A stretch of 14,954 nt of DNA from Desulfobulbaceae bacterium (GTDB lineage Bacteria; Desulfobacterota; Desulfobulbia; Desulfobulbales; SURF-16). The stretch covers positions 1 to 14,954 of the forward strand of contig JANTFJ010000018.1 of the NCBI GenBank assembly GCA_024763495.1, written 5' to 3'. The notes beneath the pieces were generated by a model, which worked only from the letters and a program-made list of their open reading frames with translations, ran no database searches and was not told where the DNA came from. This document shows, piece after piece, positions 1 to 8,109 of the stretch (positions are counted from its first letter, which is position 1; each line of letters opens with the position of its first letter). The position numbers and the translations under genes were made by a program.

Positions 1-39
1 GGCACCGGTCTGATGACGAAAATCTACGGCACCCTGTAA
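1..39 (+). CDS. C-terminal tail of an unidentified gene, cut by the left edge
   Basis: Frame 1 is open from the first base to a TAA at 37-39 and encodes a 12-residue tail ending in MTKIYGTL. It is in the same direction as the genes that follow and is more G+C-rich than them. The piece is too short to assign to a family. It may equally be chance open frame, so confidence is low. Confidence 0.35.
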   Translation, partial: GTGLMTKIYGTL

Positions 40-83
40 CCAGTTACAAATACTGAGATTTGCAATCATTAGGTGCTTACCCC

Positions 84-125
84 ATGAGTAGTTACAATAG
101 AACAAGACAACCTAACCATTGGTAA
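84..125 (+). other. 13-codon mini-ORF before the first radical SAM gene
   Basis: An ATG at 84 opens a frame of 13 residues (MSSYNRTRQPNHW) that stops with TAA at 123-125, five bases before the ATG of the radical SAM gene. There is no clear Shine-Dalgarno sequence before it. It could be a leader peptide, the leftover start of a deleted gene, or chance. It is listed because similar mini-ORFs precede the next two genes as well. Confidence 0.2.
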
Positions 126-130
126 AAATA

Positions 131-1465
131 ATGAAACATATTGATATTGCCCTGATTAATCCCCTTGACCCGAGAGCGGAGGCAAGAGGGATTTACAAAA
201 CATCACGAATCCCTCTCGGTCTCATGTCTTTGGCTGCTTCGACAGGAAAAGCCGGTTTTGCCGCCGAGATTATAGATTCTCAAGCCCTGGAACACAACGC
301 GGCTGAAAGCGCCCGGCTTGCCTTAGAGACCGGAGCGAACATTATTGGTATAACTTCCACGACCTGTTCCTTCAATCAAGCCCGTGATATAGCCAGTCAA
401 ATAAAAGCAGTCGACCCGGCAATTACTGTAATAATGGGCGGGCATCACGTAACCGCCTTGCCGGAACATTCTCTCCAAACCTGCCAAGCCGATATTGTGG
501 TTATTGGTGAAGGTGAGGAAGTCCTGCCGGAATTAATCAAAAGAATTCAACGCCAAGAGAGATTGGATGATATAGGCGGTATTTGTTATCGAGATGGTGA
601 CAATATTAAAATTAATAAACAAATATTGTTCATTGCCAACTTGGATACTCTTCCCTTGCCAGACCGTAATCTAATTGATTACAAGCTTTATTCCGATGCT
701 CCTCGCGGTATATATGAACCACAGGACGCACTTGAGGGTTCCAGAGGATGCGCTTACAAATGTGGCTTTTGTGTAGCGGGACGTAGAAGGCTTCGATTCA
801 AATCGGTTGACCGAATGATCGAAGAAATAAAAATTATAAATTTCCAGCATCAGGTAAACAATATCATAATGATGGACGACACCTTTACCTTGGATCGGAA
901 GCGTACCATTAATTTTTGTCAAAGAGTTATAGATGAAGGGCTTAAAATAAAATTTGCCTGCCAGACAAGATTTGACAAAGTTGACAAGGAAATACTCCAC
1001 TGGTTAGAAAAGGCCGGCTGTACGGCAGCCTGTTTCGGGGTTGAGTCGGGCAACAAAGAAATAATAAAATCAATAGGTAAAAATCTCGATCTTGACGAGG
1101 TACTGTGCCGGGCTCCATTACTGAAAAATTTTTCTTTCAAAACCCGCTGTACCTTTATTTTAGGCTGGATAGACGAAACGTACAAACAGATGAGAGAAAC
1201 AATTGATTTTGCCATAGCCATTGATGCCGATGAAACGGCATTCTGCGTGGCGACACCCTTTCCAGGATCCGCGATGTGGGACTACGCCATCGCAAAAAAA
1301 AGGCTTTCTCCTGACATTGATTTTGACCGCTTTATTTATTACCACAAAATAGGCTGCAACCTGTCAAAGGTCCCGGACCACAAGCTTTTAGATATTCAAA
1401 AAGATGCCTATAAAAGGTGCAAGTCAAAATCATACAACGAAACAATGACCTTTTCATTGAGCTAA
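131..1465 (+). CDS. B12-binding-domain radical SAM protein
   Basis: The N-terminal ~135 residues have the alternating strand/helix pattern of a cobalamin-binding Rossmann domain, with MGGHH near 102-106 and VIGEGEE near 124-130. The usual cobalt-ligand DxHxxG motif is not seen, as in many members of this class. A radical SAM domain follows, with the cluster motif C207-x3-C211-x2-C214 (CAYKCGFC), then MMDDTF and FGVESGN, typical of this superfamily. The family includes methyltransferases and other radical enzymes acting on lipids, antibiotics and sugars; the substrate here cannot be read. The ATG at 131 is preferred; a TTG at 119 would add four residues. Neither has a strong ribosome site. It heads a run of co-directional glycan-type genes, so a role in making or modifying a glycan or lipid component is inferred. 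Confidence 0.9.
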   Translation: MKHIDIALINPLDPRAEARGIYKTSRIPLGLMSLAASTGKAGFAAEIIDSQALEHNAAESARLALETGANIIGITSTTCSFNQARDIASQIKAVDPAITVIMGGHHVTALPEHSLQTCQADIVVIGEGEEVLPELIKRIQRQERLDDIGGICYRDGDNIKINKQILFIANLDTLPLPDRNLIDYKLYSDAPRGIYEPQDALEGSRGCAYKCGFCVAGRRRLRFKSVDRMIEEIKIINFQHQVNNIIMMDDTFTLDRKRTINFCQRVIDEGLKIKFACQTRFDKVDKEILHWLEKAGCTAACFGVESGNKEIIKSIGKNLDLDEVLCRAPLLKNFSFKTRCTFILGWIDETYKQMRETIDFAIAIDADETAFCVATPFPGSAMWDYAIAKKRLSPDIDFDRFIYYHKIGCNLSKVPDHKLLDIQKDAYKRCKSKSYNETMTFSLS

Positions 1466-1482
1466 TACTGAGAATGGCCGAT

Positions 1483-1518
1483 ATGAACGAAATAAAAGCA
1501 CTAAATAAGACACGATGA
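1483..1518 (+). other. 11-codon mini-ORF overlapping the WbqC start
   Basis: ATG at 1483 opens MNEIKALNKTR and stops at TGA 1516-1518, which overlaps the ATG of the WbqC gene (ATGA). Such an overlap allows translational coupling. No good ribosome site precedes either start. It may be a coupling leader, a relic of a deleted gene, or coincidence. Confidence 0.2.
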
Positions 1519-2252
1519 AAGTGGCGGTTACACAGCCCAATTTTATTCCCTGGTTGGGATATTTCGAGTTATTGGATTATGTTGACCTGTGGATTTGTTA
1601 TGACAATGTCGTTTTTCCCAAAGGTTCCTATATCAATCGTAACAAAATAAAAATTAATAACGGTCATTGGAAATGGATAACAGTTCCTCTCCAACATTTT
1701 AAACTCAACACACCGATAAACAAGTTATCGCTGTCTAATACGGACTGGCCAGCCCAGATAAGCAGGCGCATAAGTAACAATTACCGGCAGGCCGAATATT
1801 TCCCCGCACTTATAGGGGAGATACAATCCTTATTGGTTCCGCGTAGTGATGAAAATAATCTTGCCCGCTACAATTTACGCATAATAAAAAATTTATGCGA
1901 GTGGATGAGTCTAAAATGTGATGTGATTACTGCATCTGAATATTTTGGTGAAATCAAAGGAACCGCCAACGCCAAAATGCTGTTTATGTTAAAAGAAATA
2001 GGAGCAAGCAAATACTATAATTTTGCCAACGGCATTAATGCCAATTTATATAGAATTGAAGATTTTAAAAAAAACAACATAGAGCTGTATAAACAGGACT
2101 ACAACCATCCAAGTTATCCCCAGACCGGCGAGAAAGGTAGTTCCTTTATGTCCCATTTAAGTATAATTGACCTTCTTTTCAACGATGCCTCCCCTCTTGA
2201 ACGTATAAGAGAGGGAAGACGTTGGATAACAATTAAATCCGAATTAGGCTGA
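1515..2252 (+). CDS. WbqC family protein
   Basis: This 245-residue protein shows the WbqC hallmark at its N-terminus: QPNFIPWLGYFELLD at residues 7-21, then FPKGSYINRNKI, and near the C-terminus SHLSIIDLLFN. Length and start match the family, which usually begins MKxAxxQPxYxPWxGY, so the ATG at 1515 is well supported. WbqC-like proteins are found in O-antigen and other surface polysaccharide clusters. Their reaction is not firmly established, though roles in modifying amino sugars have been suggested. It lies 49 bp after the radical SAM gene and 84 bp before a glycosyltransferase, on the same strand. The assignment to family is firm; the exact chemistry is unknown. Confidence 0.9.
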   Translation: MKVAVTQPNFIPWLGYFELLDYVDLWICYDNVVFPKGSYINRNKIKINNGHWKWITVPLQHFKLNTPINKLSLSNTDWPAQISRRISNNYRQAEYFPALIGEIQSLLVPRSDENNLARYNLRIIKNLCEWMSLKCDVITASEYFGEIKGTANAKMLFMLKEIGASKYYNFANGINANLYRIEDFKKNNIELYKQDYNHPSYPQTGEKGSSFMSHLSIIDLLFNDASPLERIREGRRWITIKSELG

Positions 2253-2261
2253 ATATTTCAT

Positions 2262-2333
2262 ATGAATAAAGAAAACTGGGTACTGAGAAAAATCAAGTGT
2301 CCTTTATGCCGTTCATCAAAGTTTACTAATTAA
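2262..2333 (+). pseudogene. Start fragment of a possible zinc-motif methyltransferase gene
   Basis: ATG at 2262 opens 23 codons ending at TAA 2331-2333, three bases before the next gene. The peptide contains RKIKCPLCRSSKF. A CPxCxSxxF motif close to the N-terminus is how many class I methyltransferases of glycan clusters begin, where the cysteines form a small zinc site. I read this as the 5' end left after most of such a gene was deleted. A genuine short peptide or chance cannot be excluded. Confidence 0.35.
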
Positions 2334-2336
2334 ACA

Positions 2337-3476
2337 ATGTCCATCCGTTTGGCGCTTAAAATAGGACTGTTCCTGCCATCATCGACTCCATTCTACAGGT
2401 CTGTATTCACCGGCATGAGCGCGGGATTCAAACAACTTGGCCATGTGGTATCAGGTGGTACAGAGTTGCTGACCTATCCAGAACTTTTAGAGTTCTGTAA
2501 AAGTTTTAAACCTGATGTAGTTTTTGAAATGAACCGGAGTAAAAGCCAAATTCCGGAACTGCCGGCCTCAGTCAAACATATTGCCTGGATAGTGGATTTT
2601 ATGGGCAGAGATATTAATGATTTTCAGGAAAGTGAGATCATTTATCTTTTCAGCTATAATGGCTGGTCTGAGACATATACAAATAACTCAAATTCTCTTG
2701 TTGACTGGCTCCCCCCAGGCTTTAACCCCAGAGACTATTACGATTCAAATCTCAAAAAATTAACTGATTTTTCATTTGTTGGCCATATACCATTACCATG
2801 GAATAAATCAGAGCTGGAACGAATTGTTTTCTCATGGCCGGGCGGAGAGATTACCTTTGAAGATTTTTTTAAATATTATAGTCAGAGATGGCACCCGCAA
2901 GTTAAAGACTCATTTTTATTTGCCGCCCAAATTATTAAAGACATTTCCGGAGGTGAACTAACGCTGCCGGCCGGCTCACTTCGCTATGATGTTGCCTGCC
3001 GGGCCAGCCGAACAGTACAACGGTGCCGCTTGGTTAACATGATGAAAGGCGTATCCAAAAACATAAAGCTCTACGGCCCGCCAAATTGGCGGGCCTGGCC
3101 TGAATACGCGCGCTATTATCAAAAATTTTTAACAGAACCATCTGAAATACGCACGGTTTACCAAACTACCAAAATAAATTTTCACGAGGGAGTCGGCCCC
3201 CATTTCCGGCTTTTCGACTGCATGGCCGCCGGAGGGCTTATATTCTGCGCCAACGGCCCGGACAGAGACGCGTACGGAGAACTTAATTGTCTATTCGAAC
3301 CCCAAAAACACTATATTTCTTTCGGCGAAAATAATTTTGCGGAACTCACGGAATTTTATTTGGACAACGGTAAAATCAGGCAAGAGATTAGCCATAACGC
3401 GTCTGCATTAGTACATGAAAAACACACCTGGCGGCACCGTGCTGAGAAGATATGCCAAGATTTCTATAAATTATAA
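2337..3476 (+). CDS. CgeB-like glycosyltransferase (GT-B fold)
   Basis: A 379-residue protein with two Rossmann-like halves. The N-terminal half runs from the strand ALKIGLFLP through FKPDVVFEMNRS (57-68) and HIAWIVDF (81-88). The C-terminal half carries HEGVGPHFRLFDCMAAGG (283-300) and a following FEP, which is the nucleotide-sugar-binding region of the Glyco_trans_1_2/CgeB-like group. It therefore probably transfers a sugar in the cytoplasm; donor and acceptor are not readable. No transmembrane segment is seen. The start at 2337 lacks a Shine-Dalgarno sequence but lies just after the short fragment at 2262-2333. The carbamoyltransferase starts 15 bp after its stop, indicating a shared transcript and probably a shared glycan product. 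Confidence 0.85.
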   Translation: MSIRLALKIGLFLPSSTPFYRSVFTGMSAGFKQLGHVVSGGTELLTYPELLEFCKSFKPDVVFEMNRSKSQIPELPASVKHIAWIVDFMGRDINDFQESEIIYLFSYNGWSETYTNNSNSLVDWLPPGFNPRDYYDSNLKKLTDFSFVGHIPLPWNKSELERIVFSWPGGEITFEDFFKYYSQRWHPQVKDSFLFAAQIIKDISGGELTLPAGSLRYDVACRASRTVQRCRLVNMMKGVSKNIKLYGPPNWRAWPEYARYYQKFLTEPSEIRTVYQTTKINFHEGVGPHFRLFDCMAAGGLIFCANGPDRDAYGELNCLFEPQKHYISFGENNFAELTEFYLDNGKIRQEISHNASALVHEKHTWRHRAEKICQDFYKL

Positions 3477-3491
3477 AATTCAATCCGTCCC

Positions 3492-5444
3492 ATGCAATCC
3501 GACTACCAGATTTTTTTAAACAAAATAGCCGACAGCTACCAGGATCTTCATAGTCTTCTCAATGATATGGAATTGAGCCAACTTAGAGCGGAATTTTATC
3601 GGGCGGGCTGGTCTAATACCAAAAAGCAGTTTAAATTTGAGAAGCCCCCAGATCAGATCAAGACCGTCTTAGGGATCTCCTGCCACTTCCATAATTCAGC
3701 AGCGGCTATAGTAATAAACGGTAGAACCATTGCTGCCGTTGAAGAGGAGCGTTTAAGCAGAATAAAAAACGATAGCTCATTTCCGAGAAAGGCAATATCC
3801 TATTGTTTAAAGGCGGCTGATATAAAAATTACTGATATTGACGTTGTCGTTTTTTACGAAGATTTATGCCAGAAAATGGATCGCATGCTGTCGGCAATAT
3901 TGGCATCCTGGCCCTGTTCTGAGAAAATCTTTGAATTATACATAAACAACAATTTCTTCAATCTCTTAGAATTACCGCAACAACTTTCCCAAATAGGTTA
4001 CAATGGGCCAATAGATTATCTTGAACACCATGTCTCGCACGGGGCTGGCAGTTTTTATACTTCTCCATTTTCCAGCGCAACTATTGTTACGGTTGATGGC
4101 GTGGGTGAATGGGCTGTTACCTCCATCAGCGCAGCAGACAACAATAAATTTACCCCCTTAATTAATTTAACCTATCCCCACTCAATCGGCCTGTTTTACA
4201 GCGCCATAACCTCATTTCTCGGTTTTTCGGTAAATGAAGGAGAGTACAAGGTAATGGGACTGGCAAGTTATGGTAAACCCACATTTAAAGATAAGTTAAA
4301 AGAGATAGTCTCGATTTCAGACGACGCGGTGTTAGAACTTGACATGGATTTTTTTTGTTTTGAACGCAATTCAGATTCCATGTACACTAATAAATTAAAG
4401 AAATTACTGGGGCCGGACAGAATAACACCCCCACCCTACGGTGCCACCCGGTTACTTTCCGGATCAGGACTTACCAAGAACCATATTAATATAGCCTCTT
4501 CCGCCCAGGCCATTCTGGAAGAGTATATACAAAAGCTGTTATTTAAGGCCTATGATACCCAACCATCAGCAAATCTCTGTATGACAGGTGGCGTTGCCTT
4601 GAACGGTCGTGCGGTTTACAAGGCGTTTAAGTCTTCTCCTTTCAAAAATATATTCATCCCGCCCGGTGCCGGAGACGCGGGATGCGCTGTCGGGGCCGCC
4701 CTCTTTCGGTATTGGCATGACCGCCAACAACCACAGAACACACTCAAGACAACACCGTCCTTTACAGCGGCGCGGCACCAGGTTGAATACGTAGAAAACG
4801 AATCATCCCTGGCGGATTTTTCCCCATACCTTGGACCGGAATATAGCGATGATGAAATTATATCCGTTCTAAACAGGTACAATCTGATTGCCCGTAAATT
4901 CACTAAATCCGAATTAATAGCAGAAACAGTTAGATTGATAGGTAATGATAAGATCGTAGGTTGGTTTCAGGGCAGGGTTGAATTTGGCCCCAGGGCGTTA
5001 GGAAACCGCAGCATTCTCGCCAATCCATGTTCAAAGAATATAACGAACAGGATTAACAAACTTATAAAAATGAGAGAAAGTTTTCGGCCGTTTGCTCCCG
5101 CAGTTATGGAAGATTACGCAGCCCAATATTTTACGATCAACAAAAGCCCGTACATGCTCTTTGTCTGTGATGTTAAAAAAGAACAACAGGATAAAATCCC
5201 CGCTGTAACCCATATCGATAAAACAGCACGGCCCCAGACCGTGACCCGTTCAAGTAACCCGCTTTTATACCGGCTGTTGAACGAACTGTCCGGGGAATAC
5301 GGCATACCCGTTGTTTTAAACACCTCATTTAACGTAAACGGTGAGCCTATTGTCTGTTCGCCGGAGGATGCCGTAAAAACCTTTTTGTATGCCAGACTTG
5401 ATTATTTGGTTATAGGATCTTTTATCATAGAGAGGATATTCTAA
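3492..5444 (+). CDS. NodU/CmcH/TobZ-family carbamoyltransferase
   Basis: This enzyme uses carbamoyl phosphate and ATP to put a carbamoyl group on a hydroxyl of a sugar or natural product. The family N-terminal motif appears as VLGISCHFHNSAAA at residues 59-72, followed by AAVEEERLSRIKND. Metal-binding candidates are H179, H180 and H183 (EHHVSHGAGS) and D202 (VTVDGVGEW). The C-terminal YrdC-like-linked region has GRVEFGPRALGNRS (494-507) and LNTSFNVNGEPIV near the end, so all major family blocks are present and the gene appears intact. Family members usually begin directly with the VLGIS strand; here about 57 extra residues precede it. No good ribosome site lies before ATG 3492. Its neighbours are a glycosyltransferase and an SGNH-type gene, suggesting it carbamoylates a surface glycan. 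Confidence 0.95.
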   Translation: MQSDYQIFLNKIADSYQDLHSLLNDMELSQLRAEFYRAGWSNTKKQFKFEKPPDQIKTVLGISCHFHNSAAAIVINGRTIAAVEEERLSRIKNDSSFPRKAISYCLKAADIKITDIDVVVFYEDLCQKMDRMLSAILASWPCSEKIFELYINNNFFNLLELPQQLSQIGYNGPIDYLEHHVSHGAGSFYTSPFSSATIVTVDGVGEWAVTSISAADNNKFTPLINLTYPHSIGLFYSAITSFLGFSVNEGEYKVMGLASYGKPTFKDKLKEIVSISDDAVLELDMDFFCFERNSDSMYTNKLKKLLGPDRITPPPYGATRLLSGSGLTKNHINIASSAQAILEEYIQKLLFKAYDTQPSANLCMTGGVALNGRAVYKAFKSSPFKNIFIPPGAGDAGCAVGAALFRYWHDRQQPQNTLKTTPSFTAARHQVEYVENESSLADFSPYLGPEYSDDEIISVLNRYNLIARKFTKSELIAETVRLIGNDKIVGWFQGRVEFGPRALGNRSILANPCSKNITNRINKLIKMRESFRPFAPAVMEDYAAQYFTINKSPYMLFVCDVKKEQQDKIPAVTHIDKTARPQTVTRSSNPLLYRLLNELSGEYGIPVVLNTSFNVNGEPIVCSPEDAVKTFLYARLDYLVIGSFIIERIF

Positions 5445-5626
5445 TGTCAGGAAAGACACAATTTGTAAAATATTTTTTAAATTACTGCACATCCCGGCAA
5501 TCAAATTGGCAAATTAAAATATTGTCCAGCATATTAGAGTTGCAAGAGGAAAATCTGAAATATATAAATAAGGAGGAAACGCCCTCCAAAAAATATCCAA
5601 TTGTCTATAATACCTATCCCCATTAA
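5444..5626 (+). CDS. 60-residue ORF, translationally coupled; maybe the severed N-terminus of the SGNH gene
   Basis: The ATG overlaps the carbamoyltransferase stop (TAATG), with AGAGGA at 5431-5436 seven bases upstream, so initiation here looks real. The product begins MSGKTQFVKYFLNY and ends KKYPIVYNTYPH. It has no signal peptide, membrane segment or recognised domain. Its frame is the same as that of the SGNH gene starting at 5672. The stretch between, read through two TAA codons at 5624 and 5666, gives PNIRANHQESAFT and then NMITNHLF, which resembles the region preceding the GDSFT block in many SGNH proteins. It may therefore be the former N-terminus of that protein. Alternatively it is an independent small protein: carbamoyltransferase genes are often followed by small-protein genes and an SGNH hydrolase. 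Confidence 0.45.
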   Translation: MSGKTQFVKYFLNYCTSRQSNWQIKILSSILELQEENLKYINKEETPSKKYPIVYNTYPH

Positions 5627-5671
5627 CCAAATATTAGAGCGAACCATCAAGAGTCGGCGTTTACATAAAAC

Positions 5672-8083
5672 ATGATTACCAACCATCTTTTTTCACCCCG
5701 CGAGAAAGGCTACTCGCTCAGCAAACTAAAAAGCTCCACGCGAATAGTCATGCTGGGTGATTCCTTTACCTATGGTTACCGTCTGCCATACAGGGATACA
5801 CTCCCCAAGCAATTAGAAAAAATTCTCAACGACAAGTTAGATAACCATTTCTGGGAAGTGATTGGTATTACAAGAGGCTCACTAAGTTTTCTGGACTACC
5901 TGTCCCTTTATAAATCATTCGCCCAGGGCCTGGAGGCGGATCTGGTCGTCATTGTTCTTTGTCGTAATGACTGTAGTTTTGACGATGACCCTTTGCCTGA
6001 GGAGATTGTTGACTGGGACCAGCGCTCACTAAAGTTCTTCGATAAATATCTGAATGAATTATGTGCCGCCATCAGAACCAACGGCGCCGAGCCGCTGCTC
6101 CTCTATTATCACACTATCACCGGTGAGCCACCATGGTTTGGAGTTGATAACTTACCTGATATCTTAAACCAGATTTGTAAAAAACATGACTGCGCCTTTT
6201 TCAATACCGGTATGTTTTTTAAAAATTATTCATATAAGGTTGTCTGGGTGGCAGAGAATGACTGGCACCCAAGCGCCTTTGCCCACCGTATAACAGCAGT
6301 TGAATTCGTTAGACTAATTGAAAAAGGCTACATTTTTAAGAAAAGGCCCAAATTACTTCATTGGAATAAACTTGTAAAAGATCTGGCTGCCAAGGCAGCT
6401 CAACCGGGAGTCTCTATCCAATGGTCACTAAGCAAATTTTACTCTTTGGCCAAAGCCCTAAAAAAACATAATAAATATCTGCGCATTAAAGACAGCACCT
6501 TAACAGAGCTAAAAGAATATTTACTAAAATCAAGGGCCGTTTCAGGGCTAACTGTGGGAATAAATGGTCTAAACGCGGCAAGAGGCCAGAAAGTGATAGA
6601 TCATATCCATCGTATAGGCAAGGATATAGAGAGTCTCAAGGCCGCAATAGCTAATAATGACGACTTCTATCTACACAAATACATCAATATTAAGCAAATA
6701 TCCGGTAAAGAGAATACTGTTAAACCACTCCATACAATTATCCAAAAAATCCGGCAACAGATTCATCCTGTTTTTATTCCTGAACTATCTATCGATACCA
6801 TAGAAGCAATTAATGAATATAGTATTCCGTTTCATCATGGAGCAAATGATAATATCCGCGAAATTAACAATTTCATAGACTTTTGCCAGAGCCTGCTGGC
6901 TTCATTCATTAGACAGGCTGATTTGGTTTTCAATATCACCCCCAAATGCCGCACAAAAGCTACCCGTCGAGCCCATGCCGCTATCTACGGCCAAATGTTA
7001 GCCTCTCTCGCGGCCTTTATCCAAAACTATCTCAGAGACAGTTCATTATTGTTGTTTATGGAGCAAGGGGATATAGAAACCAATTTGCCGGAAGAGGATC
7101 TTTATCACAATTGGCAGGGACTACAGCTTTTTGGCACAATAAGCGGTCATAAATGGAACGAGGCCGTAAAGAATGCCCTTCCTGCTCCATTATGGGGTCA
7201 TATCAACCAGGGGCTTCATGCTTTCAACTGTAACGGACGAGCCAATGGTGATATTCATGTCGTAACAGACAATAAGCCAGACGGTAAACAGAACAAAATA
7301 ATACCTGTTCATATCACTAACCCCTTTCTAAAAAGACAATTTACCTCTTTGATTGGCTTGATGGGAGGACGCACAAAATATAGCGAGGTTGACAAACAAA
7401 CTAATGATAACTTCAGGTTATTTATTACTGACTGCCAGACAATCGAACAAAGGAGTCTGCCCCTTGATTCACTCCCCAGCCATGTTGCTGTAATAACAAG
7501 TAGATTAGACCTGTTCTATGTCTTAGATGGCAATTTCAACGATTTAATACAGGCACGTATTGCCGCCCCTTATTTCAAAACGACCTCCAATAATTCAAAG
7601 ACAAACACACTTATCAGAGCATTAACCATCGCGGGTGGAAAAAGGCCGTTGGGCTTAATGGATAATGGCACTAATCTGCTTTCTGCGTATCTTCAACTTC
7701 TAAGCCACGGTATAACTTGTGATTTTTTTATTGGCACCAAACACGGTAATTTTCTACACAAAGAAATGCTGACCTGCCAGGAGGCATCTACGCTGAAACA
7801 TAAACCCTATATTTTAATACCGGAGGGACCACAGCAGATTTCAGGTATAGCGAGCATTTGGCGCAGACAACTACTGGAAAATGGCTTTCAGGAAAAAGAT
7901 TTCACCAAAACAGAGTATTTTATAAGAAGGATTTATCGTTCCGGTTCAGACGTTATAACACCAGAACCTGTCGTAACAGCCCATCCAATAACATGGCTTA
8001 ACGGTTACATAAACAATACTTTTTTGATCGCGGATTCAAAAGATAACGGCTGGACATTAACCATGAGAAGGGAAGCGTGGTAA
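5672..8083 (+). CDS. SGNH/GDSL hydrolase-domain protein with large unassigned middle and Rossmann-like C-terminus
   Basis: Residues 1-215 form an SGNH-type domain: GDSFT at 29-33 (nucleophile Ser31), RND at 98-100, and the C-terminal Asp/His pair D197 and H199 in NDWHP. Such domains act as esterases or O-acetyl transfer or removal enzymes on glycans. Residues about 220-640 are mostly predicted helix and mixed segments that I do not recognise. Residues about 650-760 resemble the small Rossmann domain found at the start of PglD-like proteins or the end of some methyltransferases (strand, helix, SHGITCDFFIGT, KPYILIPEG, LLENGFQEKDF), but with a degenerate glycine loop (GLMDNGTN). No signal peptide is present, so a cytoplasmic role is likely. 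The ATG at 5672 has no ribosome site, and the N-terminus is shorter than usual for the family; an earlier in-frame start at 5444 is blocked by two stops. It converges on a - strand gene 26 bp downstream. Confidence 0.8.
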   Translation: MITNHLFSPREKGYSLSKLKSSTRIVMLGDSFTYGYRLPYRDTLPKQLEKILNDKLDNHFWEVIGITRGSLSFLDYLSLYKSFAQGLEADLVVIVLCRNDCSFDDDPLPEEIVDWDQRSLKFFDKYLNELCAAIRTNGAEPLLLYYHTITGEPPWFGVDNLPDILNQICKKHDCAFFNTGMFFKNYSYKVVWVAENDWHPSAFAHRITAVEFVRLIEKGYIFKKRPKLLHWNKLVKDLAAKAAQPGVSIQWSLSKFYSLAKALKKHNKYLRIKDSTLTELKEYLLKSRAVSGLTVGINGLNAARGQKVIDHIHRIGKDIESLKAAIANNDDFYLHKYINIKQISGKENTVKPLHTIIQKIRQQIHPVFIPELSIDTIEAINEYSIPFHHGANDNIREINNFIDFCQSLLASFIRQADLVFNITPKCRTKATRRAHAAIYGQMLASLAAFIQNYLRDSSLLLFMEQGDIETNLPEEDLYHNWQGLQLFGTISGHKWNEAVKNALPAPLWGHINQGLHAFNCNGRANGDIHVVTDNKPDGKQNKIIPVHITNPFLKRQFTSLIGLMGGRTKYSEVDKQTNDNFRLFITDCQTIEQRSLPLDSLPSHVAVITSRLDLFYVLDGNFNDLIQARIAAPYFKTTSNNSKTNTLIRALTIAGGKRPLGLMDNGTNLLSAYLQLLSHGITCDFFIGTKHGNFLHKEMLTCQEASTLKHKPYILIPEGPQQISGIASIWRRQLLENGFQEKDFTKTEYFIRRIYRSGSDVITPEPVVTAHPITWLNGYINNTFLIADSKDNGWTLTMRREAW

Positions 8084-8109
8084 ATCAGAAATTATAATAG
8101 ATATCGGGA

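Noticed and set aside
42..97. Two copies of AGTTACAA (42-49 and 90-97) before the first gene
   Set aside because: Eight-base repeats in AT-rich DNA are expected by chance, and no palindrome or further copies make an operator likely.
49..2290. TACTGAGA repeated near gene junctions (about 51, 1467 and 2281)
   Set aside because: The flanks differ and one copy is inside a mini-ORF; no repeat unit extends beyond eight bases.
5624..5668. TAA recoded as an amino acid in this genome
   Set aside because: Several intact genes in the window end at TAA exactly where family lengths predict, so TAA works as a stop here.
8084..8109. Shared terminator between the convergent SGNH and methyltransferase genes
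   Set aside because: No hairpin or T-run pattern is visible in the 26-bp gap.
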